A stretch of 29,888 bases of DNA from JAPLDB01 sp038230515 (GTDB lineage: Bacteria > Bacteroidota > Bacteroidia > AKYH767-A > 2013-40CM-41-45): assembly GCA_038230515.1 (NCBI GenBank), contig JBBRND010000043.1:1-29888 (forward strand), read 5' to 3'. Made by a program: the position numbers and the translations under genes. The notes beneath the pieces are model-generated. The model saw nothing but the letters and a program-made list of their open reading frames with translations, did no database searches and had not been told where the DNA came from. Below are positions 1-6,502 of this stretch, in pieces. Each line of letters begins with the position of its first letter. Position 1 is the first letter of the stretch.

Positions 1-611
1 GATTCATCAACACCAGTTCCTCCGAAATCCTTATCCCATTGTTTGTTGCCAAGCGAATCGGTTTTTAAAATCCAGTAATCAGCAAGACCCCGTGTTGCCT
101 GTGTCTTGTCTCCGCCAATACCGGAATTAGAATGCCCTCCGAGAATATATCCTCCGTCAGTAGTTTGCTGCAATGAATTAAGTACATCATCACTTGTTCC
201 TCCGAAATCTTTATCCCATTGTTTGTTGCCGAGTGAATCTGTTTTTACAATCCAGTAATCATCAACTCCCAAGTTTGCCTGTGTCTTGTTTCCGCCTATG
301 CCGGACAAAGAATATCCTCCGAGAATATATCCTCCGTCTTTTGTTTGTTGGAAGCAAGTAATCGCATCGACATCCGTTCCGCCAAAGCGGTAGTCCCATT
401 GCTTGATGAGGGGGTTTTGAGAGAAAGAATGGAGGGAGGAAAAAATAAAAAGGAGAACAAGAACACACCCTCTAAATCTCCCTCTCCCTTGCGCACAAAA
501 ATCTTTCGCGCAGATGGAGACTTGAACAGCCGCATAGTGCGCTGGCACTCCCCTCTGTGTGTCGGCTTGTATGCAAGGGAGAGGGGTTGGGGGTGTGTAA
601 ATTTTTTTCAT
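1..611 (-). CDS. Secreted repeat protein, 5' part, with in-frame insertion in its signal peptide
   Basis: One frame stays open from the ATG at 611-609 to the window edge (about 203 codons); the C-terminus lies outside. The mature part has two copies of a roughly 60-residue repeat containing DGGYILGG, DYWI.KTDSLGNKQWDK and DFGGT, as in Bacteroidota secreted proteins annotated as T9SS or delta-60-repeat-like beta-propellers. The N-terminus reads MKKI, then 46 odd residues (codons 599-462), then LVLLFIFSSLHSFSQ. Removing the 46 codons gives MKKILVLLFIFSSLHSFSQ, a textbook signal peptide ending at SQ/NPLIKQW. A TATCTTTG promoter box lies 25 nt upstream of this ATG, the same spacing as for the secreted gene at 2211-3794, which supports the start. 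Export from the interrupted version is doubtful, because the hydrophobic core now begins about residue 49 after a charged, cysteine-containing stretch. The sorting domain is not visible here, so T9SS export is inferred. Confidence 0.75.
   Translation of the reverse strand, partial: MKKIYTPPTPLPCIQADTQRGVPAHYAAVQVSICAKDFCAQGRGRFRGCVLVLLFIFSSLHSFSQNPLIKQWDYRFGGTDVDAITCFQQTKDGGYILGGYSLSGIGGNKTQANLGVDDYWIVKTDSLGNKQWDKDFGGTSDDVLNSLQQTTDGGYILGGHSNSGIGGDKTQATRGLADYWILKTDSLGNKQWDKDFGGTGVDE
462..599 (-). mobile_element. 138-nt palindromic MITE/REP-like element inserted in frame
   Basis: The segment is exactly 46 codons and is bounded by inverted ends: on the minus strand it begins TACACACCC (599-591) and ends GGGTGTGTT (470-462), with ACACACCC/GGGTGTGT a perfect 8-bp match. 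The similarity continues inward: CTCTCCCTTGCAT on one arm against the complement of GCGCAAGGGAGAGG on the other. A smaller imperfect palindrome, CAGCGCAC-TATGCGGCTG, sits near the centre. It encodes no protein of its own; any transposase would have to act in trans. No clear target duplication is visible. The exact ends are uncertain by one or two bases because of T residues at both junctions. Confidence 0.65.
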
Positions 612-636
612 TACATCAAAAAAAATTATTGCACAT

Positions 637-644
637 CAAAGATA
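637..644 (-). promoter_or_regulatory. Bacteroidota -7 promoter box (TATCTTTG)
   Basis: TATCTTTG matches the TAnnTTTG consensus exactly on the minus strand and ends 25 nt before the ATG at 611. The same octamer stands at the same distance before the secreted gene at 2211-3794. I see no convincing -33 TTTG. Confidence 0.6.
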
Positions 645-720
645 GAAAAGTTATTTGCAAGCGGAACCATTCCATCAACTGTTTTAAAAACTTTTTTTGA
701 ATTTGTAGTATAGTGCAACA

Positions 721-736
721 ATGGTGTAAAAACCAT
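721..736. promoter_or_regulatory. Possible operator (short inverted repeat)
   Basis: ATGGT-gtaaaa-ACCAT is a 5-bp inverted repeat about 40 nt upstream of the small HTH-like gene at 777. Autoregulation through such a site is common for HTH antitoxin-like proteins, but the short stem makes this only a suggestion. Confidence 0.25.
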
Positions 737-776
737 CCGCTTAATTTGCTTCTGTATTCTCATAAATCCCCAAAGC

Positions 777-1001
777 ATGAGTTTAAAAAAAAGTTTCAGA
801 GAGCAGCTACTCAAAGCGATGAAAGAAGCAGACAAAAACCCGGGTGATATTGTTGACAAAACAACTCACGACAATAGCTACGTGTCGCGCATCATGAATT
901 ACGATACGAACCTCTGCTTCGATACTGCCGATAATATAATAGACGCTATTGGCTGTACCATTGAGTTAAAAATTACATACTACGTTCCGCCAAAACCCTG
1001 A
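777..1001 (+). CDS. Small HTH (XRE-like) protein
   Basis: This 74-residue protein looks like a compact DNA-binding domain. Residues 20-66 (GDIVDKTTHDNSYVSRIMNY, then DTADNIIDAIGCTIELKI) follow the spacing of Cro/C1-type helix-turn-helix domains: a recognition-helix segment S-YVSRI-N, then a helix like LETLEKIADALGCEL, then a final beta strand. The N-terminal arm (residues 1-18) is basic. It is shorter than most XRE regulators and has no visible sensor domain. No toxin gene of HigB or RelE type adjoins it: the 345 nt downstream hold a repeat array. It could be an orphan antitoxin or a small repressor. The ATG is followed by MSLKKSFREQLLKAM; no Shine-Dalgarno is seen, as usual in this phylum. 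Assignment rests on pattern similarity only. Confidence 0.6.
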   Translation: MSLKKSFREQLLKAMKEADKNPGDIVDKTTHDNSYVSRIMNYDTNLCFDTADNIIDAIGCTIELKITYYVPPKP

Positions 1002-1049
1002 ACTGAAGAAGAAAAATGATTTCATCTCAATTTAACTATCCTCCGGCAT

Positions 1050-1280
1050 TGTCTGCAACTTCTACAGATATGTCTGCAATTCTTCCAGACACTTCCTAAG
1101 GTTTTCCAGATGTGTCCGCAATTTTTCCAGACACTTCCTAAGGTTTTCCAGATGTGTCCGCAATTTTTCCAGACACTTCCTAAGGTTTTCCAGATGTGTC
1201 TGCAATTTTTCCAGACACTTCCTAAGGTTCTTCAGAAGTGTCTGCAATTCTTTCAGACATCTCTTTAAATGCTTCAGATC
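1050..1280. repeat. 21-nt-period tandem array 1 (11 units)
   Basis: Eleven consecutive 21-nt units without any indel. Two unit types alternate to give a 42-nt higher-order repeat: TGTCYGCAATTTTTCCAGACA and CTTCCTAAGGTTTTCCAGATG, sharing TTTTCCAGA. Edge units are the most diverged. Read on the minus strand the array is open and encodes near-perfect leucine heptads (LRTHLEN LRKCLEK), but that frame has no ATG and meets a stop in unit 1. The array fills most of the 345-nt gap between 1001 and 1347; I see no other feature in that gap. Confidence 0.9.
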
Positions 1281-1346
1281 AATTTGAAAAACAAAAATTT
1301 AATTCATAAGTAACTAAATCAATTAACATTTTAAATCAAAATCAAA

Positions 1347-2057
1347 ATGGGAAAAGACAGAGTGCCTCAACAAATTCCAATTTTCAACCAGTACATCAAC
1401 AAAACTGATGACCGATTGCAGGCAACTAACCCCGACACTACTAACAAGTATTGGACGGATTACGGACTAACCCTCGCAGAGCAAACCAACTGGCACGACC
1501 AGCGGGTGCTTTGGCGCGACACGCTGTACAAGAATTACAGCGATCCGCTCACGAGCACCAGCGGAGCGAAGAAGAAGGTGCGGGAGTTTATTCCGCTCTT
1601 TAGCAAGAGTGCAAAAAAGCCGCTGGATAAAATTGTGCTTGCCACCATAAGCGGTGTGGACGAGGAAAGTATTTTCAACGTGAAGCTGAACCGTGCCAAC
1701 CCAAGCCATCCTACAGAGAAAATTGCTGCCGAGTGCTTCCCGAGTATTCGAAAAATAAAACTGGGCAATGCAAGAATTAGTTGCCGAACCAGCAGCGACA
1801 GCAAGCGCTCCAGCATTGTGGACGGGGCGGACAGCGTTCAGGTGTCTTACATTATTCAAAACACGGGCGATGTACCTGTTATCAACCCGGACGATAAGGG
1901 CATGACGAAGCAGCTCTTTTTCGAGTCGCAATTCAGCTTAGACCTGGGTGCGGATAACCAGGGCAGGTGGTTGGTTATTTATTTCCGCTGGTACCTCTCG
2001 CGCTATCCGCAGTTCGCTGGCGACTGGTGCGCGATGACCAGGCAGGTGATTGGATAG
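1347..2057 (+). CDS. Unrecognised 236-residue Bacteroidota-type protein
   Basis: I do not recognise a named domain. The protein starts MGKDRVPQQIPIFNQYINKT and ends WLVIYFRWYLSRYPQFAGDW-CAMTRQVIG. The N-terminal half (to about residue 90) is polar and helix-like, with WTDYGLTLAEQTNWHDQRVLWRD; the C-terminal half has alternating hydrophobic residues (DSVQVSYIIQNTG, KQLFFESQFSLDLG, RWLVIYFRWYL), consistent with a beta-sandwich. No signal peptide or membrane segment is visible. From memory, proteins with a similar opening and a closing W..YLSR..Q.AG.W....Q.VIG are widespread hypotheticals in environmental Bacteroidota, which I cannot verify here. It lies directly after 21-nt array 1. Base composition through the middle is somewhat more GC-rich than the neighbours. 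The start is the first ATG after an A/T-rich leader. Confidence 0.8.
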   Translation: MGKDRVPQQIPIFNQYINKTDDRLQATNPDTTNKYWTDYGLTLAEQTNWHDQRVLWRDTLYKNYSDPLTSTSGAKKKVREFIPLFSKSAKKPLDKIVLATISGVDEESIFNVKLNRANPSHPTEKIAAECFPSIRKIKLGNARISCRTSSDSKRSSIVDGADSVQVSYIIQNTGDVPVINPDDKGMTKQLFFESQFSLDLGADNQGRWLVIYFRWYLSRYPQFAGDWCAMTRQVIG

Positions 2058-2210
2058 GGGGAATTGGTTGATTGGGTTGATTGAGGTAAATAGGGTAATA
2101 AGGGTAATTGGGTTGATTGAGTTAATTAGGAAAATTCGGCTGCTCCCTTAATTGACCAAATCGCCCTAATTAACTTAATCAACTAAGTTACCACAATCAA
2201 CCTAATAAAC
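2058..2210. repeat. 9-nt-word inverted array between convergent genes
   Basis: The whole gap between two convergent stop codons consists of degenerate 9-nt words. The left half (2058-2130) repeats GGTTGATTG / GGGTAATAA / AGTTAATTA types. After a short spacer (about 2131-2144) the right half (2145-2210) repeats the complementary AATCAACC / AACTTAATC types. The two halves could pair as a large imperfect hairpin. There is no ORF of note. It may serve as a two-way transcription stop, but no U-tract is evident. Confidence 0.8.
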
Positions 2211-3794
2211 TTACTCCACCACCAGCTTCTTCACCACTCTTTTCTTTTCATCGCCCACCTGAACGAAATAAATTCCTGCGGGGAGTTTAGGGTTTAGGGT
2301 TTGAAGTTTGAGGTTGAGAGGAGATGAGTAAACTTTTTCTCCGAGGGTGCTGAAGATTTCGATCCTGCTGTTCTTATCTCCGAAATCTGAACTGCTCACT
2401 ACAAACAGAGAGGAGGTGGGATTGGGAGATATGGTGAAATCCGCTACGGAAAGTTCGTGAACGCCTCCGCTTCTATAAACGCAGCCGCTATCTACGACCA
2501 ATGTTATTGCATTAACAACCGGAAAAACATCTGTCAATACACTACCCGAAATTTGTGTTGCAAAAATAATTGTGCCTATAACAGAATCAACAGAAGAAGT
2601 ACTGCCATCGGGATTTGCACAACCCGAACCGTTGCCGAGGGAATCAGTTTTCAGAATTCCGATTTGAGGTAGGGGGGTTGTCATGTGGGGGGCTGCGCCT
2701 ATCAATGGACCATTGCCGAGAATGATGAATCCGCTGTCCTTTGTTTGAAGCGCTTCAATAGCATTTAGATCGAGATCCTGTGCCCACAATAGATTTCCTG
2801 ACGAATCAACTTTTAAGAGTTCTGTGTTATTATTATTGCCAAAAGAATCACCGGTACCATTTACAAGGATGAATCCACCGTCAGAAGTTGCATGAATTTT
2901 AGGTTGCGAAGCAGGGAAAGAACCAAAACCTCCTGCGGGAATGGACGAACTCCAAATCACATTTCCTGAAAAATCTGTTTTTACCAATGCTATTTTATTC
3001 GATGTCGAAAACATGCACATAAAACCATTGGGAGCAATCAGCACATCTTGCCCGGTGAAAAAAGCGGGAGGATTGTTGTTGTATTTATTCGCCCACACAA
3101 TATCACCTGCGGAAGATAATTTGATAAGCACAGCATCGCCCTGAAATGTTCCATTGTGAGTTTCAGCATAGCCGCATAGTACATACCCGCTGTCAGGAAC
3201 TTGCTTGATCGAAAACCCATAGTTTTCATAATTCGCTGAAGTTAATGTGTTGCTCCATTCAAGCCCACCGGCAGAATCAATTTTTGCAGTAACAATGTAA
3301 GAATACGGAGGGCCAATGTTGCCGATGTACCCCGTCATCACAAACCCATGATCAAATGTTTCCGTGATTGAAAAAACAGTTTGCGCATTAGCTCCCATGC
3401 TGATGGATTTACTCCAGAGCGTATCGCCAATGGAATTTACCTTCACGCAAAAAAGATTGTCAACATTAATGATAGTATCGCGCATGTTTCCTGCAAGCAC
3501 ATAGCAGGAATCGTGCGTGGGGATGATGGCATTGAACAGCTCGTTGTAACTAGTTCCGATTTCCTTGCTCCAGAGGTGATTTCCGGCTGAATCAATTTTA
3601 AAGATCAGTGCTGAGCTAAAATTGTGTTGACCTGCTATCAGGTATCCGCTATCATAAGCCGGAATAACAGCACGTCCTGAAGTGCCGGTCGTTGAATCGT
3701 AATACACTTTCGAAAAAGTAATTGGCTGAGCAATCACTAAATTAAATGAGAGAAGAAAGAAAGCGAATGTTGAAGTGAGTAAGATTTTTTTCAT
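2211..3794 (-). CDS. Secreted T9SS protein with repeat beta-propeller-like domain
   Basis: A 527-residue protein with a signal peptide (residues 1-23, MKKILLTSTFAFFLLSFNLV then IAQ). Residues 24-440 contain many repeats of the form FKIDSAGNHLWSK... / DSGYVLCG / DGGFILV, each about 50-60 residues, typical of Bacteroidota propeller-like proteins annotated as delta-60 or T9SS proteins. Residues 451-527 are a type A sorting domain with SPNPTSS, a RIEIFSTLGEKVY strand, PAGIYFVQV and the terminal KRVVKKLVVE. It is thus predicted to cross the outer membrane through T9SS and to be surface-attached or released. No catalytic motif is seen. An oddity is the stretch LNLKLQTLNPKLP in the sorting domain, encoded by short near-repeats (complement of gggtttagggtttgaagttt). 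A TATCTTTG box sits 25 nt upstream. Relative of the truncated gene at 1-611. Confidence 0.88.
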   Translation of the reverse strand: MKKILLTSTFAFFLLSFNLVIAQPITFSKVYYDSTTGTSGRAVIPAYDSGYLIAGQHNFSSALIFKIDSAGNHLWSKEIGTSYNELFNAIIPTHDSCYVLAGNMRDTIINVDNLFCVKVNSIGDTLWSKSISMGANAQTVFSITETFDHGFVMTGYIGNIGPPYSYIVTAKIDSAGGLEWSNTLTSANYENYGFSIKQVPDSGYVLCGYAETHNGTFQGDAVLIKLSSAGDIVWANKYNNNPPAFFTGQDVLIAPNGFMCMFSTSNKIALVKTDFSGNVIWSSSIPAGGFGSFPASQPKIHATSDGGFILVNGTGDSFGNNNNTELLKVDSSGNLLWAQDLDLNAIEALQTKDSGFIILGNGPLIGAAPHMTTPLPQIGILKTDSLGNGSGCANPDGSTSSVDSVIGTIIFATQISGSVLTDVFPVVNAITLVVDSGCVYRSGGVHELSVADFTISPNPTSSLFVVSSSDFGDKNSRIEIFSTLGEKVYSSPLNLKLQTLNPKLPAGIYFVQVGDEKKRVVKKLVVE

Positions 3795-3819
3795 AGGCGT
3801 TAGTTTAAAAATTAGCTTT

Positions 3820-3827
3820 CAAAGATA
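3820..3827 (-). promoter_or_regulatory. Bacteroidota -7 promoter box (TATCTTTG)
   Basis: Exact TAnnTTTG match on the minus strand, 25 nt before the ATG at 3794. No clear -33 element. Confidence 0.6.
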
Positions 3828-3904
3828 GAAATGTTTTGAAAGCAGCGGTAGAAAAACAATGGCTTCCTGTTTAATGGACAACCAATAACGAATAACTTTT
3901 TTTC

Positions 3905-3912
3905 TACTTTTG
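3905..3912 (+). promoter_or_regulatory. Bacteroidota -7 promoter box (TACTTTTG)
   Basis: Exact TAnnTTTG match about 53 nt before the ATG at 3966 of the DUF4476 gene. The -33 position is not TTTG. It is the only good promoter I see before the 3966-6427 group. Confidence 0.55.
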
Positions 3913-3965
3913 GCACGGTGTTGGGAAACCAACCATCCAACTTTAAAAACCAAAACCTACAGCGT

Positions 3966-4916
3966 ATGAAAATTAAACTGCTTACACTCTGCATCGCGCT
4001 TGCAGCCGGCATTGCTTCAAAGGCGCAAACATCAAACGCCATCTTCTTTACAGAGAATGGCGAAAAATTTAACCTCGTGCTCAATGGCATTCTTCAAAAT
4101 CAAAAACCGGAAACGAACGTAAAGCTGGCAGGGCTAAACGCTCCGAGTTACAAAACAAGAATTCTGTTTGATGACAAAACGCTGGGCTTTGTAGATTACA
4201 CGCTCAACTTCGTGAACATGGGCTCGGAAGTAACTTACACGGTGAAGAAAAACAGCAAAGGCAATTTCATCGTTCGCTATGTAAGCGAAGTGCCGCTTGC
4301 ACAGGCAGCACCGCCCGCGCCCAACCAGGCAATCGTAGTATATTCAGCTCCGCCAATGGGAGCAACCTCTACTACCACCCGTCAAACCACCACCACCTCT
4401 TCAGGCAATCCTGATAACGTAAACATAAACGTAAGCGCAAATATGGACGGACAGGGAGGCGGAGTAAGCATGAACGTATCAGGTATGGATCCAAACATGT
4501 CGGGTTCAACAACCACTACCACAACCACTACACATACCACAACTACCACTTACAGCGACCCCTCACCCACCCCTCCGCCAACCGTTATTTATGTGGATGG
4601 ATACAATGGCAAGATTGGCTGCCCCGTACCCATGAGCCGTGGCGACTTTGAATCGTTTAAAGGTTCGCTCACTTCAAAATCTTTTGAAGACAGCAAGATG
4701 ACCATGGCGAAACAAGTACTAAACAACAATTGCCTCACCAGCGCACAGGTGCGCGAAGTGATGACGCTTTTCTCCTTCGAACAAAGCAAACTCGACTTTG
4801 CAAAGTATGCCTACAACCACACTTACGACATCGGCAATTACTTTAAAGTGAACGATGCGTTCGGCTTCGAGAGTTCGATTGATGAATTGAATAATTATAT
4901 TAATACGCAGCGGTGA
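3966..4916 (+). CDS. Exported DUF4476 protein with Thr-rich linker
   Basis: The start is taken at 3966 rather than the upstream in-frame ATG at 3918 because MKIKLLTLCIALAAGIASKA-QTSN is a clear signal peptide; this gives 316 residues. Residues 22-115 form an N-terminal domain with strands such as AIFFTENGEKFNLVLNG and FVDYTLNFVNMGSEVTYTV. Residues about 120-205 are a low-complexity linker with long threonine runs and PSPTPPPT. Residues about 209-316 match DUF4476 (CPVPMSRGDFESFK, then SFEDSKMTMAKQV, NNCLTSAQVREVMTLFSFE, KLDFAKYAYNHTYD). DUF4476 proteins are periplasmic or outer-surface proteins of unknown role in Bacteroidota. There is no T9SS sorting domain. The stop codon is immediately followed by a 9-nt-word array. 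Confidence 0.88.
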   Translation: MKIKLLTLCIALAAGIASKAQTSNAIFFTENGEKFNLVLNGILQNQKPETNVKLAGLNAPSYKTRILFDDKTLGFVDYTLNFVNMGSEVTYTVKKNSKGNFIVRYVSEVPLAQAAPPAPNQAIVVYSAPPMGATSTTTRQTTTTSSGNPDNVNINVSANMDGQGGGVSMNVSGMDPNMSGSTTTTTTTTHTTTTTYSDPSPTPPPTVIYVDGYNGKIGCPVPMSRGDFESFKGSLTSKSFEDSKMTMAKQVLNNNCLTSAQVREVMTLFSFEQSKLDFAKYAYNHTYDIGNYFKVNDAFGFESSIDELNNYINTQR

Positions 4917-5062
4917 ATTAGTTAAATGGTTCATTTGGATAACTAAGTCAATTGGGGTAATTTGGTTGATTGAGTTAATTAAGTAATACAACCGGATTTC
5001 CTCATTTAACTTAGTTACCCTAATTACCCAATCAACCAAATCTACCCAATCAACCACAACAA
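4917..5062. repeat. 9-nt-word inverted array upstream of four-helix-bundle gene
   Basis: As at 2058-2210: words of the GGTTGATTG / AGTTAATTA class (4917-4987), a spacer around 4988-5000 (ACAACCGGATTTCC), then the complementary AATTACCCA / AATCAACC class (about 5001-5062) running straight up to the ATG at 5063. The halves can pair as a large imperfect hairpin, so the next gene has no ordinary leader. Confidence 0.8.
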
Positions 5063-5437
5063 ATGGAATTCAAGAGTTTCGAAGATCTGGAAGTTTGGAA
5101 GGAATGTCGTCAGCTTAAAAAATCCATTTCATTAGTTGCAAAGAAATTTCCTCCCGAGGAAAAATTTAAACTAACCGATCAAATCATTCGTGCATCGAGA
5201 AGTACTACAGCAAACATTGCAGAAGGTTATGGTCGGTTTCATTATCAAGAGAACATTCAGTTTTGTCGTCAGGCAAGAGGTTCACTGCTTGAAACCCTCG
5301 ACCACCTGATAACCTCCTATGACGAAAAATATCTTGACGAAAACGAACTGAACAAATTTCGTGAGCAGTATTCAGGTTGCCTGAAACTTTTGAATGGCTA
5401 CATTGCTTATCTGAAAAAACGTAAGTCAGAAGAGTAG
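5063..5437 (+). CDS. Four-helix-bundle protein (23S rRNA intervening-sequence family)
   Basis: 124 residues with the hallmarks of the TIGR02436/PF05635 four-helix bundle: FEDLEVWKECRQLKKSI at the start, FPPEEKFKLTDQIIRASRST, the very characteristic ANIAEGYGR, then FCRQARGSLLETLDHL and a C-terminal helix GCLKLLNGYIAYLKKR. The family was first noticed in intervening sequences within 23S rRNA genes of some bacteria, and stand-alone copies are abundant in Bacteroidota; its biochemical role is not established, though the basic bundle suggests nucleic-acid or protein binding. Here it is not within rRNA. It is flanked on both sides by 9-nt-word arrays that touch its start codon and stop codon, as if it were an independent cassette between the DUF4476 and DUF423 genes. 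Confidence 0.92.
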   Translation: MEFKSFEDLEVWKECRQLKKSISLVAKKFPPEEKFKLTDQIIRASRSTTANIAEGYGRFHYQENIQFCRQARGSLLETLDHLITSYDEKYLDENELNKFREQYSGCLKLLNGYIAYLKKRKSEE

Positions 5438-5539
5438 CCCAATCACCATTTATCTCAATTAATTTAATTTCCCAATTACCCAATTGACTTAATTATTCCA
5501 ATTACCCCAATCAACTTAATTAACTCAATCAACCAAACA
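5438..5539. repeat. 9-nt-word array downstream of four-helix-bundle gene
   Basis: The full gap between the stop at 5437 and the ATG at 5540 is made of 9-nt words of the AATCAACTT / AATTACCCC / AATTAACTC class, mostly in one orientation, unlike the two inverted arrays. No promoter is evident, so the downstream genes may depend on transcription from further upstream. Confidence 0.78.
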
Positions 5540-5926
5540 ATGAACAAACTCTTTCTCGCTTCCGGAACCGCTCTTGCCGCCCTCGCAGTTATCCTGGGTG
5601 CTTTCGGTGCTCATGCACTCAAAGCGAAGTTAGAACCTGACTCGCTACAGGTTTTTGAAACGGGAGTGAAGTACCAGATGTATCATGCCATTGCGTTGAT
5701 TCTCGTTGGAATACTTTTCGAAAAGTTTAATGCATCCACAACACTTTACTCCGGATATTTTTTTCTTGTGGGAGTATTTTTCTTTTCAGGATCACTGTAC
5801 CTTCTTTCATTGAGAAGCGTGCTCGGCATTGAGAACTGGAAATTCCTCGGACCCATCACTCCGCTTGGCGGCTTGTGCTTCATTATCGGCTGGGTTATGC
5901 TGCTCGTATCAATTCTTAAAAAATAA
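5540..5926 (+). CDS. DUF423 family membrane protein
   Basis: 128 residues with four hydrophobic segments (about 5-26, 46-65, 72-92 and 104-125). The N-terminal pattern LAALAVILGAFGAHALK followed by FETGVKYQMYHAIALI is diagnostic of DUF423 (YgdD-like inner-membrane proteins). Function is unknown across the family. It lies 3 nt before the downstream lipoprotein gene, indicating co-transcription. The ATG follows a 9-nt-word array directly. Confidence 0.92.
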   Translation: MNKLFLASGTALAALAVILGAFGAHALKAKLEPDSLQVFETGVKYQMYHAIALILVGILFEKFNASTTLYSGYFFLVGVFFFSGSLYLLSLRSVLGIENWKFLGPITPLGGLCFIIGWVMLLVSILKK

Positions 5927-5929
5927 ATT

Positions 5930-6427
5930 ATGCTGAAAAAAAAAATACTTCCCGCGTTGCTGCTCATTGTTTTCTTCTCCTGCAAGGGAACAAAGAACAC
6001 ACCTCAACCTGCACCTGTTGCGAAACCTGTAGTTAAAGAACAGAAAAATCCAATGGGCACACTATCAGCAACAACTGTCGCCTCAGTTGATGAACCCATA
6101 CAACCCGATGCTGAAAATAAACTCGCAGCAACAGACGATACCACCATGCGCTTCATCGCAAGTTTCTATTCCATCGGAGAAGGAACAGAAGTAACCTTGA
6201 AAGAAAAGTTGAAATCATTTGCTGTTGAGTATGGAAAAAGAGTTCATCAGAAAATAAACTACAACGAAACCTTCTGGGGTCGCGAAGGAGAAACAGATTA
6301 TTGTTTTCCGCTAAAAGAGTTAACCGCCCAACAGCAAACCGATTTCATTAATGGGGCTAAAGAGGTACTCAATACAGCAAAGCACGTTTACTTTTTTGAA
6401 AACCGCGCCTGCCGCAAAGGCAGGTAG
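5930..6427 (+). CDS. Putative lipoprotein of unknown function
   Basis: 165 residues. The N-terminus MLKKKILPALLLIVFFSCKG carries a lipobox (FFSC), so Cys18 is the likely lipidated residue and the protein is probably attached to a membrane. Residues 20-70 are a Pro/Ala/Thr-rich tether. Residues 72-160 (MRFIASFYSIGEGTEVTLKE, then NETFWGREGETDYCFPLKEL, then VYFFENRACR) look like a small compact alpha/beta domain; I do not recognise a named family. The final codons and the stop lie in a perfect palindrome (CCTGCC-gcaaa-GGCAGG), so the last residues (CRKGR) may derive from a palindromic repeat. It is probably co-transcribed with the DUF423 gene. Confidence 0.82.
   Translation: MLKKKILPALLLIVFFSCKGTKNTPQPAPVAKPVVKEQKNPMGTLSATTVASVDEPIQPDAENKLAATDDTTMRFIASFYSIGEGTEVTLKEKLKSFAVEYGKRVHQKINYNETFWGREGETDYCFPLKELTAQQQTDFINGAKEVLNTAKHVYFFENRACRKGR
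6408..6424. repeat. Palindrome overlapping the end of the lipoprotein gene
   Basis: CCTGCC (6408-6413), loop gcaaa, GGCAGG (6419-6424), followed directly by TAG. It lacks a T-tract, so it is more likely a short palindromic repeat unit than an intrinsic terminator. Confidence 0.6.
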
Positions 6428-6475
6428 TTGTTGTAAACTTCCCTTTACTACATCTCTCATCCAACATTTTTTCCT

Positions 6476-6483
6476 TTCCTTTG
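6476..6483 (+). promoter_or_regulatory. Weak candidate -7 box for pckA (TTCCTTTG)
   Basis: One mismatch from TAnnTTTG, 19 nt upstream of the pckA ATG. It is offered only because no better site exists in the 75-nt gap. Confidence 0.3.
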
Positions 6484-6502
6484 CCGCACTAAAATAAAAC
6501 GA

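Noticed and set aside
296..535. Minus-strand ATG at 535 as start of the first gene, with a hydrophobic segment
   Set aside because: This frame ends at 296 and does not lead into the repeat domain; the frame from 611 joins signal peptide and repeats without a break.
345..713. 122-residue plus-strand frame
   Set aside because: It is antisense to the secreted protein at 1-611 and to the palindromic element; composition is not protein-like.
1050..1280. Possible CRISPR array (regular repeats with a 42-nt period)
   Set aside because: Both alternating 21-nt halves are repeats; there are no unique spacers, no leader and no cas genes.
1467..1931. 154-residue minus-strand frame inside the 1347-2057 gene
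   Set aside because: Shadow frame; the plus-strand protein has the better composition, start and context.
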